Source of the DNA: Panacibacter ginsenosidivorans
GTDB taxonomy: Bacteria; Bacteroidota; Bacteroidia; Chitinophagales; Chitinophagaceae
Reading direction: 5' to 3'
DNA: 64,000 nucleotides
Assembly: GCF_007971225.1 (NCBI RefSeq)
Contig: NZ_CP042435.1
Span: 4,405,501-4,469,500, forward strand
The notes below the pieces were generated by a model. That model saw only the letters and a list, made by a program, of their open reading frames with translations. It did no database searches and had not been told where the DNA came from. The stretch's first letter is position 1. Each line of letters opens with the position of its first letter. Positions 24,806 through 33,633 of the stretch are shown piece by piece. Both the position numbers and the translations under genes were made by a program.

Positions 24806-25251
24806 AAATCAAAACACCGTCTGAATCAGAGACCGTCAAAACTGAAGTGGTGTTTCCAAACGATACCAACCCAATGGGCATTTTACAAGGCGGTCACCTC
24901 GTCCAATGGATGGATACAACAGCGGCAGTATGTGCGCAAACACATGCAGGGAAAATTTGTGTTACCGCGTCTATTGACAGTGTAAATTTCAAAGCGCCGG
25001 CAAAACTGGGAGACATCATTATCATTAAAGCAAAAATTACCAGGGCATTCACCTCATCAATGGAAATATTTGTGCAAACGCATGCAAGAAATGTACTAAG
25101 TGAAAAAAAGAATCTGATCAATGAAGCCTACTTCACGTTTGTTGCATTGGATAATAAGGCAAAGCCAACAACAGTGCCTTTATTAAAGCCCGTAACAAAT
25201 GATGAATCTGAACAATACAAGGAGGCATTGACACGGAAAAAGAAAAAATAA
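24802..25251 (+). CDS. Acyl-CoA thioesterase of the hotdog fold (YciA-like)
   Basis: About 149 residues. A longer frame opens at 24793, but the ATG at 24802 overlaps the preceding stop as ATGA, a normal coupling signal. Motifs: VFPNDTNPMGILQGGHLVQWMD (the catalytic Asn and Gly-Gly-His helix of acyl-CoA hydrolases), VTASIDSVNFKAPAKLGDII and EAYFTFVALD. It hydrolyses acyl-CoA thioesters in the cytoplasm. In this cluster the product of the downstream IorAB-type enzyme would be an arylacetyl-CoA, a possible substrate; that link is inference. Fatty acyl-CoA is the conventional alternative. Confidence 0.88.
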   Translation: MKIKTPSESETVKTEVVFPNDTNPMGILQGGHLVQWMDTTAAVCAQTHAGKICVTASIDSVNFKAPAKLGDIIIIKAKITRAFTSSMEIFVQTHARNVLSEKKNLINEAYFTFVALDNKAKPTTVPLLKPVTNDESEQYKEALTRKKKK

Positions 25252-25263
25252 AATATTCACACA

Positions 25264-25707
25264 ATGGATGAGGCAATTAAACTTTTTATAGAGAAACAAA
25301 AAGCAGCAACGATATGCTGTGTAGATGAGCAAAATAATCCTTATTGCTTTAGTTGTTTTTATGCACTCATCAGAGAAAATGATTTGCTTGTAATTAAATC
25401 ATCTGCTTCATCGAATCATGTTAAACTGCTGCTTCAGAAGCCATGCGTATCGGGAACAATATTGCCGGAGAAGCTGAATGTTTTTCCCGTTAAGGGCATT
25501 CAGTTTACAGGAATGATGTTGCAGGTGCCAGGTGTTTACGCAGTGAATGCTGCGAAAGAATATCATAAAAAATTTCCTTTTGCATTAGCCATTCCGGGAG
25601 AAATATATATCGTGAGATTAGAAGCAATAAAGATGACAAACAGCGGAAAAATTTTTGGAGAAATAATTACCTGGCAAAGAAATGCAAATGCTGTGAAGCA
25701 GTGGTAA
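25264..25707 (+). CDS. Pyridoxamine 5'-phosphate oxidase-like protein (YhbP type)
   Basis: 147 residues starting 12 bp after the thioesterase gene. The split-barrel FMN-binding pattern is visible: an early strand ATICCVDEQNNPYCFSCFYA, LLVIKSSASSNHVKLL and a late GEIYIVRLEAIKMTNSG. It resembles the YhbP/UPF0306 group, whose role is not known; FMN or another flavin is the probable cofactor. It lacks the motifs of true PdxH. Its place in a redox cluster with NO reductase and an iron-sulfur flavoprotein suggests a flavin-dependent reductase or flavin-binding role, but no more can be said from the sequence. Confidence 0.75.
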   Translation: MDEAIKLFIEKQKAATICCVDEQNNPYCFSCFYALIRENDLLVIKSSASSNHVKLLLQKPCVSGTILPEKLNVFPVKGIQFTGMMLQVPGVYAVNAAKEYHKKFPFALAIPGEIYIVRLEAIKMTNSGKIFGEIITWQRNANAVKQW

Positions 25708-25739
25708 TAAAACTGTGTACTTAATTTAATATATGTTTC

Positions 25740-26249
25740 ATGAGTTTTCAATCTAAATCGAGTTATGATTATGATGAACTGATTGACTGTGCCATGGGAA
25801 GACTTTTTGGACAGGGCAATGCAAAGTTGCCTTTGCCACCACTGCTTATGTTTGACCGCATTATACATATATCAGATGAAGGTGGATTGTATGGCAAAGG
25901 AGCGCTTATTGCAGAACTGGACATTAAACCAGGGCAGTGGTTTTTTGATTGTCATTTTGTTGATGATCCTGTTATGCCGGGATGTTTGGGACTGGATGCA
26001 TTCTGGCAGTTACTTGGATTTTATGTTGGATGGACGGGTGCGCCTGGTATTGGCAGGGCAATAGGTGTGGGAATGGTAAAATTTTCGGGACAGGTATTGC
26101 CGCAGAACCGCAAGGTTGTTTATCGTCTCCATATCAAACGAATTATTAATTACAACATCGTGTTGGGCACTGCCGATGGCACTATGGAAGTTGATGATAA
26201 AATAATTTATGAAGTAAAGGATATTAAAATAGGAGTGTTTCAAAAATAA
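25740..26249 (+). CDS. fabA: 3-hydroxydecanoyl-ACP dehydratase/isomerase-like protein
   Basis: 169 residues, the length of FabA. It shows the FabA pattern: LPLPPLLMFDRI near the start, then CHFVDDPVMPGCLGLDAFWQ with the catalytic His (about 68) and Asp (about 82), and GRAIGVGMVKFSGQVLP. FabA dehydrates 3-hydroxydecanoyl-ACP and isomerises the product, the branch point to unsaturated fatty acids in proteobacteria. A FabA inside an NO-reductase/keto-acid oxidoreductase cluster is unexpected; no FabB or other fatty-acid gene is nearby. It may act on a special acyl chain or adjust membrane lipids under nitrosative or low-oxygen stress. Family assignment is firm, pathway assignment is open. Confidence 0.9.
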   Translation: MSFQSKSSYDYDELIDCAMGRLFGQGNAKLPLPPLLMFDRIIHISDEGGLYGKGALIAELDIKPGQWFFDCHFVDDPVMPGCLGLDAFWQLLGFYVGWTGAPGIGRAIGVGMVKFSGQVLPQNRKVVYRLHIKRIINYNIVLGTADGTMEVDDKIIYEVKDIKIGVFQK

Positions 26250-26334
26250 AAGAAATGTTCATTATACTTTATTGCTTGAACTAATTAAAACATTTCAATT
26301 ATAAATGCTTGAGATGCCATATAATATGCAGATG

Positions 26335-26378
26335 AAAGGATTGCGACGCAACGAAGATGCCATGAAATGCTGTTGCTT
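26335..26378 (+). repeat. Dispersed intergenic repeat, copy 7
   Basis: GGATTGCGACGCAACGAAGA followed by TGCCATGAAATGCTG; the core of the family without the AGTACAAG head. It lies in the 182-bp gap between fabA and the IorA fusion gene. Confidence 0.65.
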
Positions 26379-26431
26379 GTATCGCAAAAAAAACATGAAA
26401 ACAATAGATAAAAGATCAAATATAACGCAAC

Positions 26432-29400
26432 ATGCTTAAGCAAACCCTTGATATACTTACCTCTTTCAACCCGCCAAAAAAGATTTGTGCAATGGGAAAT
26501 ATTGCCGTTGCAAGAGGAGCGATTGAAGCCGGTGTTTGCGGCGTGTTTGCTTATCCCGGAACGCCATCAACAGAAATTTCAGAAGTGTTTAATGATGTAA
26601 ATGCATTTCAAAGCAAACAGGAAAACCAGGAAAAATATCCGCAGCAAACAGCGCAAAAAATATATTTCGAATACAGTATCAACGAAAAAATTGCGCTGGA
26701 AAAAGCGATTGCCTTTTCTATCGGAAACAAAAGCGCAATGTGTGTAATGAAAAATGTGGGCATGAATGTGGCGAGCGATGCGCTGATGAGTATTACGTAT
26801 CAAACAATAGCTGCACCGCTTGTAATTGTTGTATGTGATGATCCTGGTGGTTTCTCCAGTTCCAATGAACAGGATAGCCGCTATTGGGGCAAGATGGCTT
26901 CGGTACCTGTTTTCAATCCTGCTACCCCGGAAGATGCTTACTCGATGACGAAGCAAGCATTTACACTTTCTGAAATTTTAAAATTACCTGTGATGGTAAG
27001 AATGACCACAAGAGTTGATCACTCACGTGGAATTTTTTTCTGTAATGCCATTAACAGGAAGAAAACAATTCCAAATTTTGAGCGATCTCCGCAGCATATC
27101 AATATTCCTATAAAGACTGCTGCTTCACATAAATGTCTTTTACAAAAACTGGAGAGTGATGCGTTTGAAAATTTTTACAGTCAAAACAATTCAGCAGATC
27201 ATCAGCAACATAACCAGTTAGCAATTATCGCCAGTGGTGTTGCAGTAAATTATGCAAAGGAATTGTTGTATAAATTTCCTGAACTGAAAATCAGTTTGCT
27301 TAAGGTTGGATTGATCTATCCGTTTCCCAAAAATGATGTACTTAATTTTCTGAAAAACAATTTTCAGAAAATACTTTTGCTGGAAGAATTGGACCCCATT
27401 ATTGAAAATGATGTTCGTGTTATTGCCCAGCAAAATAATATCAATACACAAATATTTGGAAAAGGATTTGCAGGTCTCTCGCCTGCCGGAGAATATACAC
27501 CTGATCTTGTTAGAAATGCGATAGAAGATTTTAAAGGAAATTTATTGACAGACAAAAGCAAAATAAAAATTTCCGGTACAGAAAAATTTTTGTCAGCGAT
27601 TCCCGCACGTCCGCCTGCATTATGCGCTGGATGCCCTCACAGAGCCACATTCTATGCATTGAAACTGTCTGTCCCAAGAGATGACGGAAAAATTATTTTA
27701 TGCGGTGACATTGGTTGTTTGGGGCTTGGCACTTTACCGCCTCTGCAAATGATGGACACAATTCATCACATGGGAATGAGTGTTTCGCTTGCACAAGGGT
27801 TATCGGAAGCATTACATACTCAAAGTTCAACTGATAAGATTGTTGCACTGATTGGCGATGGAACTTTTTTTCATTCGGGAGTTACATCGTTGCTTAATGC
27901 GGTTTATACAAGATCGAATATTACAATTATTATTTTTGATAACCGCACTGTTGCAATGACTGGGCAACAGGATAATCCGGGTGCAATCTATCACAGCAAA
28001 TACAAACAAATTGATATTACCGCATTGGTAAAAGGAATGGGCGTTGAGTATGTTGCCACAGTAAATCCTTTCAATTTAAAAATTACATGTGAAAAAATTC
28101 AATCTGCAATAGTGCATGAAGGAGTGTCTGTTTTAATTGCAAAAGCGCCTTGCATTTTTCTTCCTGAATTTAAGGAGCGCATTGCCGGAAGTTCATTTAC
28201 AAAAAAAGTTTTGAGAGTAAATCCTGATAAATGCAATACCTGTTTTAATCACTGCGACTTACAAATCTTTTGTTCAAAAGAACCTTCTGTAAAAAATAAT
28301 CTTGCAAAAGCAAGAGCAAAAATCACTGCCACAAATCATATTCCTGCACAAGAGCAATTGTGCCCTGCCAATATTTGCAATCACGGATTTTTTAATTCCA
28401 TACTTGCAGGCAATTACAAAGAGGCTTTAGAAATTGTTAGAGACAAAATGCTCTTTGCAAGATTATGCGGAAGCATTTGTCATAAGCCATGTGAGGATTT
28501 ACAAAACAACAGCCCTTTTGAATTTACAAAAGAAGGCTACAAACTAAATGGTTCGGGAATAAATAAGATCAATACATATTCCACAAACCCCAACAAGGTT
28601 CCAATAAAAAAACTCAAAAGCTTTGTTAGCAATATAGATGAAAACTTTGCTGACTTCTCACGCCAGGTAGCAAGAGTTGCAAATGCTGTAAAGAAAAATA
28701 AAAAGGTTGCTGTGATAGGTGGCGGACCTGCCGGGCTAAGTGCAGCTTATGATTTGTTGCAGGCAGGCTATGATGTAACTGTTTTTGAAAAAGAAAACAA
28801 AGCAGGTGGAATGATTCGTTTTGGCATTCCTGAATTTAGAATGGATAAGCAGGCATTGGAAAAAGAGATTGATGTGCTGCATAAAATGGGAGCGATATTT
28901 CAATTCGGTGTTGCAATAGAAAAAGATATTACACTTGAAAAAATAGCAAAAGATTTCGATGCCGTAATTCTTGCTATAGGAATGTGGGAGGCAGTGGTGC
29001 CTGAGCTTATAAATAAAAATGTTTCAGCCGAAAGAAAATTTGATGCGGTTTCATTTCTAAAACAATTCAATGAGAATACATTACATCTAAACCCATCGTC
29101 CACAATTCTAATTATTGGTGGCGGCAATAGTGCAATGGATGCAGCAAGAGCAGCTAAACTATCTAATACAAACAATGAAGTAATTGTTTCATCCATAGAA
29201 AAGCTGCATGAAATGCCTGCCTTTGCAGATGAAATAAACGATTCGTTGCAAAGAGGAATCAAAATTTTGGACAACAGTTTCGCAGACTCGATTGAGGAAA
29301 AAAATGAAATGATTGTTGTTATGCTAAGATCGTATGACAACAAAAATTTTCGTGAGACAATTAAAGCAGATTACATTATTTCAGCAACCGGGCAGAAAGG

Positions 29401-29902
29401 TGACCTTGGAAAAATGCATAATGACGTTGATGCAGATGAAGATTGCAGGATAAAATCCGTGCACTACAAAAATGTTTTTGTTGCAGGTGATATTGCTTCG
29501 GGCAATCACATTTCGCTGATCGGTGCAATCGGAAGCGGCAAAAAAGCAGCAGTGCAGGTAAGAAAATTGCTGGAGCATTATAGTTATGAATACGAGGGTG
29601 AATATGCGCTCTCAAAATTAACTGCAAAAGAAAATGGCAAAAGCAAACTGGATTTTCTTGCTATCGATGAAACGGAATCAATGAATGGAAATGTAATTGA
29701 AAATATTTCTGCTTATGATTTGTTTAAGCCTTGTTCAAAATGCGATCACTGCATTGAAAACTTTGGTTGCCCGGCGTTGATGAAAGTGAATGGTAAAGTT
29801 GTGATTGATGAAAAGAGATGCACACTTTGCGGATTGTGCGTAGATGTTTGTCCAAATAATGCCATTGAATGGGTAGAAGAGTGCGGGAAAATAAATTGCT
29901 AA
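26432..29902 (+). CDS. Indolepyruvate ferredoxin oxidoreductase alpha subunit with nested GltD-like flavoprotein module
   Basis: 1156 residues, nearly twice a normal IorA. Residues 1-590 are the thiamine-diphosphate enzyme (FAYPGTPSTEISE; GDIGCLGLGTLPPLQ near 423; GDGTFFHSG near 474). Residues 600-700 hold cysteine clusters of the GltD N-terminal iron-sulfur domain (CPANICNHGFFNSILAGNY, CGSICHKPCED). Residues 755-1060 are an FAD/NAD(P) oxidoreductase (GGGPAGLSAAYDLLQAGYDV; second nucleotide fold GGGNSAMDAARAAK; GDIASGNHISLIGAIGSGKK). The end (about 1105-1156) is the usual IorA ferredoxin domain (CTLCGLCVDVCPNNAIEW). The flavoprotein is thus nested before IorA's own ferredoxin tail. IorAB turns arylpyruvates into arylacetyl-CoA and reduces ferredoxin; the added module could pass these electrons to NAD(P). 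It lies in one cluster with IorB and an aminotransferase. Confidence 0.9.
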   Translation: MLKQTLDILTSFNPPKKICAMGNIAVARGAIEAGVCGVFAYPGTPSTEISEVFNDVNAFQSKQENQEKYPQQTAQKIYFEYSINEKIALEKAIAFSIGNKSAMCVMKNVGMNVASDALMSITYQTIAAPLVIVVCDDPGGFSSSNEQDSRYWGKMASVPVFNPATPEDAYSMTKQAFTLSEILKLPVMVRMTTRVDHSRGIFFCNAINRKKTIPNFERSPQHINIPIKTAASHKCLLQKLESDAFENFYSQNNSADHQQHNQLAIIASGVAVNYAKELLYKFPELKISLLKVGLIYPFPKNDVLNFLKNNFQKILLLEELDPIIENDVRVIAQQNNINTQIFGKGFAGLSPAGEYTPDLVRNAIEDFKGNLLTDKSKIKISGTEKFLSAIPARPPALCAGCPHRATFYALKLSVPRDDGKIILCGDIGCLGLGTLPPLQMMDTIHHMGMSVSLAQGLSEALHTQSSTDKIVALIGDGTFFHSGVTSLLNAVYTRSNITIIIFDNRTVAMTGQQDNPGAIYHSKYKQIDITALVKGMGVEYVATVNPFNLKITCEKIQSAIVHEGVSVLIAKAPCIFLPEFKERIAGSSFTKKVLRVNPDKCNTCFNHCDLQIFCSKEPSVKNNLAKARAKITATNHIPAQEQLCPANICNHGFFNSILAGNYKEALEIVRDKMLFARLCGSICHKPCEDLQNNSPFEFTKEGYKLNGSGINKINTYSTNPNKVPIKKLKSFVSNIDENFADFSRQVARVANAVKKNKKVAVIGGGPAGLSAAYDLLQAGYDVTVFEKENKAGGMIRFGIPEFRMDKQALEKEIDVLHKMGAIFQFGVAIEKDITLEKIAKDFDAVILAIGMWEAVVPELINKNVSAERKFDAVSFLKQFNENTLHLNPSSTILIIGGGNSAMDAARAAKLSNTNNEVIVSSIEKLHEMPAFADEINDSLQRGIKILDNSFADSIEEKNEMIVVMLRSYDNKNFRETIKADYIISATGQKGDLGKMHNDVDADEDCRIKSVHYKNVFVAGDIASGNHISLIGAIGSGKKAAVQVRKLLEHYSYEYEGEYALSKLTAKENGKSKLDFLAIDETESMNGNVIENISAYDLFKPCSKCDHCIENFGCPALMKVNGKVVIDEKRCTLCGLCVDVCPNNAIEWVEECGKINC

Positions 29903-29937
29903 GAAGTGTGAAATATTTTTTGAAGCACCGCTTTTGG

Positions 29938-29976
29938 TATTTCATGGCATCGTTCCTTGCGTCGCACAATTGTACA
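29938..29976 (-). repeat. Dispersed intergenic repeat, copy 8
   Basis: On the minus strand it reads TTGTACAATTGTGCGACGCA then AGGAACGATGCCATGAA. It occupies much of the 133-bp gap between the IorA fusion gene and iorB. Confidence 0.7.
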
Positions 29977-30035
29977 ATATAACTCATTGGCAACAGTGAG
30001 AGCATTTAATTGTTCAGTAAAAAAATTAATTCATC

Positions 30036-30620
30036 ATGACACAAACCAAAATAATTATTGCAGGTATTGGCGGACAAGGCGTAGTTTATCTTACGCAGTT
30101 ACTGTGTGAAGCAGCAGTAATTGCAGATATTCCTGTTGCTACGAGTGAAATACATGGCTTATCTCAAAGAAGCAGTTCAGTTATAGCAGGAATAACATTT
30201 GGTGAAAATGTTTTTGGTATGGTTGAACAAGGTGGGGCAGATTTTTTGCTTGCACTTGAAATGCTCGAAGCACAACGTTGTTTAAATTATTTACACAGGA
30301 AAAGCATAGCGGTTATTGATCACACCAAAATTTTTCCCCACTCTGTAAATGCCCATAAAGCATTCTATCCTGACACAAAATCTTTTCTCGATTTTCTTGA
30401 ACAAAAGATAGGAGAAGTGATCTTCATTAAGGAAATTCCAAAAAGCATTGACGTGATATTGAAAAATATTGTTGTTCTTGGAAGAGCCGCAGCACACAAA
30501 AATTTCCCGGTAAGACCAGCGTTTATTGAACAAGCCATTACAGCACTGGCAAAGGATAAGTTTGCTGCAAAGACGCTTGAAGTATTTCAGGATGCAGCGG
30601 GAGTGAGTGGTGAGAACTAA
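30036..30620 (+). CDS. iorB: Indolepyruvate ferredoxin oxidoreductase beta subunit
   Basis: 194 residues, the normal IorB size. The 2-oxoacid:acceptor oxidoreductase gamma-type domain is clear: IIIAGIGGQGVVYLTQLLCE at the start, SEIHGLSQRSSSVIAGITFG in the middle and EMLEAQRCLNYL. It is the small partner of the thiamine-diphosphate subunit encoded just upstream and completes an arylpyruvate (or branched 2-oxoacid) oxidoreductase in the cytoplasm. The ATG is preceded by an AT-rich stretch without a strong Shine-Dalgarno sequence, which is common in Bacteroidota. Between it and the alpha subunit lies a dispersed repeat, an unusual interruption for a two-subunit enzyme. Confidence 0.92.
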   Translation: MTQTKIIIAGIGGQGVVYLTQLLCEAAVIADIPVATSEIHGLSQRSSSVIAGITFGENVFGMVEQGGADFLLALEMLEAQRCLNYLHRKSIAVIDHTKIFPHSVNAHKAFYPDTKSFLDFLEQKIGEVIFIKEIPKSIDVILKNIVVLGRAAAHKNFPVRPAFIEQAITALAKDKFAAKTLEVFQDAAGVSGEN

Positions 30621-30649
30621 GACTTGCAGCTAAAAGCTCAAAGCTGTTC

Positions 30650-30712
30650 TACAGTACAAGTGTGCGACGCAAGGAACGATGAGTAATGTTACTGTAGCCG
30701 GGCTCAAAAAAA
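30650..30712 (+). repeat. Dispersed intergenic repeat, copy 9
   Basis: The most complete copy: ACAGTACAAGTGTGCGACGC, AAGGAACGATGAGTAATG, TTACTGTAGCCGGGCTC and an A-run. It is preceded by the AGCT-rich motif also seen at 8587-8660. Confidence 0.75.
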
Positions 30713-30762
30713 ATAACAATATCAGTACCCGTATAACATGAAAATAAATTTTAGAAGTACCA

Positions 30763-31782
30763 ATGAAAACAAACAAAAAAATAATCAAGCTTTCAGCAAA
30801 TGAAAATTTTTATGGTTGTTCGCCACTGGTACAGGATGCAATAAAAAAATACCGGTGGAATGACATTCATCTTTATCCTGATTTTTTGCAGGCATCGTTG
30901 AAAGAGCAACTTGCAGATAAGTTCCAGGTTTGTGCGCAAAATATTTTACTCGGCATGGGCACCATAGGAATCATTGAAAGTATTATTCGTTTTTTAGTCA
31001 AACCCGGAGAAGAAATTATCACCCTTGAAAGAAGTTTTGTGGCTTACTGGCAACTGTCTCAAACGCATGAGCGAAAATGCAATTTTGCTGCGCTCACCAA
31101 TTTTACATGCGACATTAATAATATTCTTTCTTGCATCAATAACAAAACAAGCGTGATCTTTATTGCCAACCCAAACAATCCCACAGGCACTATTATACCG
31201 CACGATGATTTAAAAAATCTTCTTGAAAATATTTCTCCGAAAATATTTGTTGTTGTTGATGAAGCATACAACGAATACGTTACTGACCCAAGCTATCCGG
31301 ATTCACTTAAACTGCTTGCTGAATTTCCAAACTTTATTATACTAAGAAGCTTTTCCAAGATATACGGGCTTGCAGGTCTGCGCATCGGTTATGGGATTGC
31401 CCATGAAAAAGTTGCAGCAGTGCTTGAGCAAAAACGTTTGCCTTTCTCGATAAACTCGGTTGCATCTGTTGCTGCAATTGCATCGCTTGATGATGAAGCA
31501 TTTATTATGTCGTGCAAAGAAAAGAATGAAACAGAAAGAGCATTCCTGTTTTCGCAGTTAAAGAAGAGTGGATATTCAGTGCTTCCAACGCAGGCAAATT
31601 TCATATACCTGTATTTTGATAATGAAGCTGAAAAAAAAATGGCATATAACCGCCTTTATGAAAATGGCTTACAGGTCTGCGATTTAAAAAGCTTTCACCA
31701 GGACAGATCATTAAGAATGGTAGTTGCAGACAGAACTATAAATGATATAATAGTGTATTTGCTTGCGAAGAACAAAATGTAA
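30763..31782 (+). CDS. HisC-like pyridoxal-phosphate aminotransferase, probably for aromatic amino acids
   Basis: 339 residues, class I/II aminotransferase fold of the histidinol-phosphate subgroup. Landmarks: KLSANENFYG near the start, MGTIGIIESIIRFL, IANPNNPTGTIIP, DEAYNEYV and the cofactor lysine in SFSKIYGLAGLRIGYG (Lys about 199). The C-terminal arginine region is SLRMVVADRTIN. HisC-type enzymes include aromatic aminotransferases. Because it closes a cluster with IorA and IorB and there are no histidine biosynthesis genes here, conversion of aromatic amino acids to arylpyruvates for the oxidoreductase is the likelier role. Histidinol-phosphate is the alternative. It is the last gene before the break in synteny at 31821. 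Confidence 0.88.
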   Translation: MKTNKKIIKLSANENFYGCSPLVQDAIKKYRWNDIHLYPDFLQASLKEQLADKFQVCAQNILLGMGTIGIIESIIRFLVKPGEEIITLERSFVAYWQLSQTHERKCNFAALTNFTCDINNILSCINNKTSVIFIANPNNPTGTIIPHDDLKNLLENISPKIFVVVDEAYNEYVTDPSYPDSLKLLAEFPNFIILRSFSKIYGLAGLRIGYGIAHEKVAAVLEQKRLPFSINSVASVAAIASLDDEAFIMSCKEKNETERAFLFSQLKKSGYSVLPTQANFIYLYFDNEAEKKMAYNRLYENGLQVCDLKSFHQDRSLRMVVADRTINDIIVYLLAKNKM

Positions 31783-31820
31783 TTGCATACATAAATGAGG
31801 CAATTCAACCTGATAAAATC

Positions 31821-31836
31821 AAGCAATCTTTAAATG
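31821..31836 (+). repeat. Left copy of a 16-bp direct repeat bounding a patchwork region
   Basis: AAGCAATCTTTAAATG, identical to 37871-37886. The truncated VIT1-type gene begins immediately after it. Confidence 0.45.
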
Positions 31837-32410
31837 AGAGAAAAAGGCAGTCGCCGGCACCGCGGGATTGCTGGCGGGTGTTTTATCAATGGCGTTGGGG
31901 GAATGGATTTCTGTCAAAAGTTCGCAGGAATTGTACGAGATCCAGATGCAGGTCGAAATGGAAGAACTCAAAACCGGTCCGGAGGGTGAGCGGAAAGAGA
32001 TCGCATTGATCTATTTCGCAAAGGGGCTGCCCGAACAGCAGGCTAATGAAATGGCCGCAGATGCCATAAAAGATACCCCGAAAGCACACAGCCTTTTGGT
32101 AAAGGAAGAGTTGGGTATTAACGCAGAAGAACTGAAAGGCTCCGCGTTACAGGCGGCCGTTTATTCATTTATCTTATTCTCTGTCGGCGCTATTATTCCG
32201 TTAGCGCCGTTTTGGTTTGCAAAAGGTTTTAATGCAATTATCTTCAGCGTCCTCTTCAGCGCAACAGGACTGTTTTTGATCGGCAGTGCGATCACGCTTT
32301 TCACAGGAAGAAGCCTGTGGTTCTCCGGCTTCAGACAGGTGCTGTTTGGTCTGATTGCCGCAGCTATAACATTTGGTATAGGAAAAATAATCGGCATCGC
32401 AGTCGCTTAA
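31837..32410 (+). pseudogene. VIT1/CCC1-type iron/manganese transporter, 5'-truncated
   Basis: The coding sequence can be read back to EKKAVAGTAGLLAGVLSMAL, preceded by a stop codon, with no ATG at the right place; a TTG at 31868 is the only candidate start. GLLAGVLSMALGEWISVKSS is the second-helix motif of VIT1/CCC1 transporters. It is followed by the cytosolic glutamate-rich metal-binding helices (EMEELKTGPEGERKEIALIY) and three C-terminal helices. The first helix and about 60 residues are missing, so it should be non-functional. The loss coincides with a 16-bp direct repeat (31821-31836), and base composition turns more GC-rich from here, a sign of a recombination junction. Confidence 0.8.
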
Positions 32411-32488
32411 GGAAAATAAAAATTTCGTATATTTATTGTTGTGCGTCAACATGGAAAGACATTATTTTTATCATTAGCAAAACCCAGT

Positions 32489-32965
32489 ATGATGGTAAAC
32501 AAAAATGACCATCCGGGAGTATATATACCACCGCCACTGCTTTATGCAGCTATGTTTTTTGCTGCGGTTCAAATGCAAAAACTGCTGCCGCTTAGCAAAG
32601 CGTTTTTTTACACGACGACATCAAAGATCACCGGCACGCTTATCATTCTTATCGGCCTCCTTTTTAATTTCCCGGCCTTGCGGCAGTTCTTTAAGACAAA
32701 AAACACAGTGGTCACCATTAAACCGGCAACTTCTTTACAAACGACGGGTATCTATGCTGTGAGCCGCAACCCAATGTATGTTAGTTTACTGCTGATTTAC
32801 ACGGGATTGTGGTTTATCACCGGTAATTGGTGGAATGTAATATTGTTACCCCTGTTGGTTTTAATACTTCAGGAATACGTGATAAAGCGGGAAGAAAAAT
32901 ACCTTAACCGCCGGTTTGGAGCGCAGTACCTTGAATACAAAGCCAGGGTGAGAAGATGGATTTAG
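32489..32965 (+). CDS. Isoprenylcysteine carboxyl methyltransferase-like membrane protein
   Basis: About 159 residues. The frame opens earlier (32441), but Met17/Met18 give the family-like start MVNKNDHPGVYIPPPLLY. Three or four membrane helices are followed by the SAM-binding motif of the ICMT/PEMT group: GIYAVSRNPMYVSLLLIYTG, and near the end EEKYLNRRFGAQYLEYKARV. Bacterial members methylate unknown small molecules or lipids in the inner membrane. It lies 79 bp downstream of the truncated metal transporter and shares its higher GC content, so the two probably arrived together. Confidence 0.85.
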   Translation: MMVNKNDHPGVYIPPPLLYAAMFFAAVQMQKLLPLSKAFFYTTTSKITGTLIILIGLLFNFPALRQFFKTKNTVVTIKPATSLQTTGIYAVSRNPMYVSLLLIYTGLWFITGNWWNVILLPLLVLILQEYVIKREEKYLNRRFGAQYLEYKARVRRWI

Positions 32966-33001
32966 TGGTAACCCGCCAGTACACCATTTCAAATGGCACA
33001 T

Positions 33002-33268
33002 TCATCCCTCCGGCATTCTCTCTTTAAGTACCTTTCTCACGCGTTGCACCGCCCGCAGGTCTTTGAAACCATTTACAATGATATAACCACTTTTCAAAAT
33101 CGTAATTGCAGCCTCGCGTTCGCTAAGTATCTGCGCTTTCAACGGGTCTAAGGCCTGTACCAGATCCATTATCTGCTGTCGTTCATTTACATCAGCAATA
33201 TCGTGGATGGTCCTGCCCTCTATGGTTATTATATCAGACAGCGCACGCTTATCATTGGCAGCAGGCAT
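33002..33268 (-). CDS. Small unknown protein
   Basis: 88 codons from an ATG, no signal peptide, no membrane segment. Charged and probably alpha-helical: DIITIEGRTIHDIADVNERQ, then KAQILSEREAAITILKSGYI and a basic C-terminus (RAVQRVRKVLKERM). Not recognised. It faces the methyltransferase gene tail to tail and lies at the edge of the GC-rich repeat island. Confidence 0.45.
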   Translation of the reverse strand: MPAANDKRALSDIITIEGRTIHDIADVNERQQIMDLVQALDPLKAQILSEREAAITILKSGYIIVNGFKDLRAVQRVRKVLKERMPEG

Positions 33269-33633
33269 TTCGGATGATTTTAAAACTTTTCAGTAAGATA
33301 CGCCGTTGTGATCACGCACAATGAAAACTACCACACTTTTCATGCCTGACTTTGAACGGTTGACGTAACCCTGTTTCGTAGTGCAGGTTCTACAAAAACA
33401 AACAAACTTTGCTTACAACATTTTCCTGTTTTCTGCTATTGCGCTGGTGGCTGTACAGCAATTACTTTGCAGCACAATAAAAAACAGATAAGCTAACGGA
33501 TAAATAATTTCCGGGGCACTCAACCATATGCAAACACCGTATAGGCCGGTCAAAAACCGGAGTGGTGTCCCGGAAGCCCAATGGCGACCCGAACCTTTAA
33601 CAGACAACAGATAACTGACTTTTATTTAGCAGG

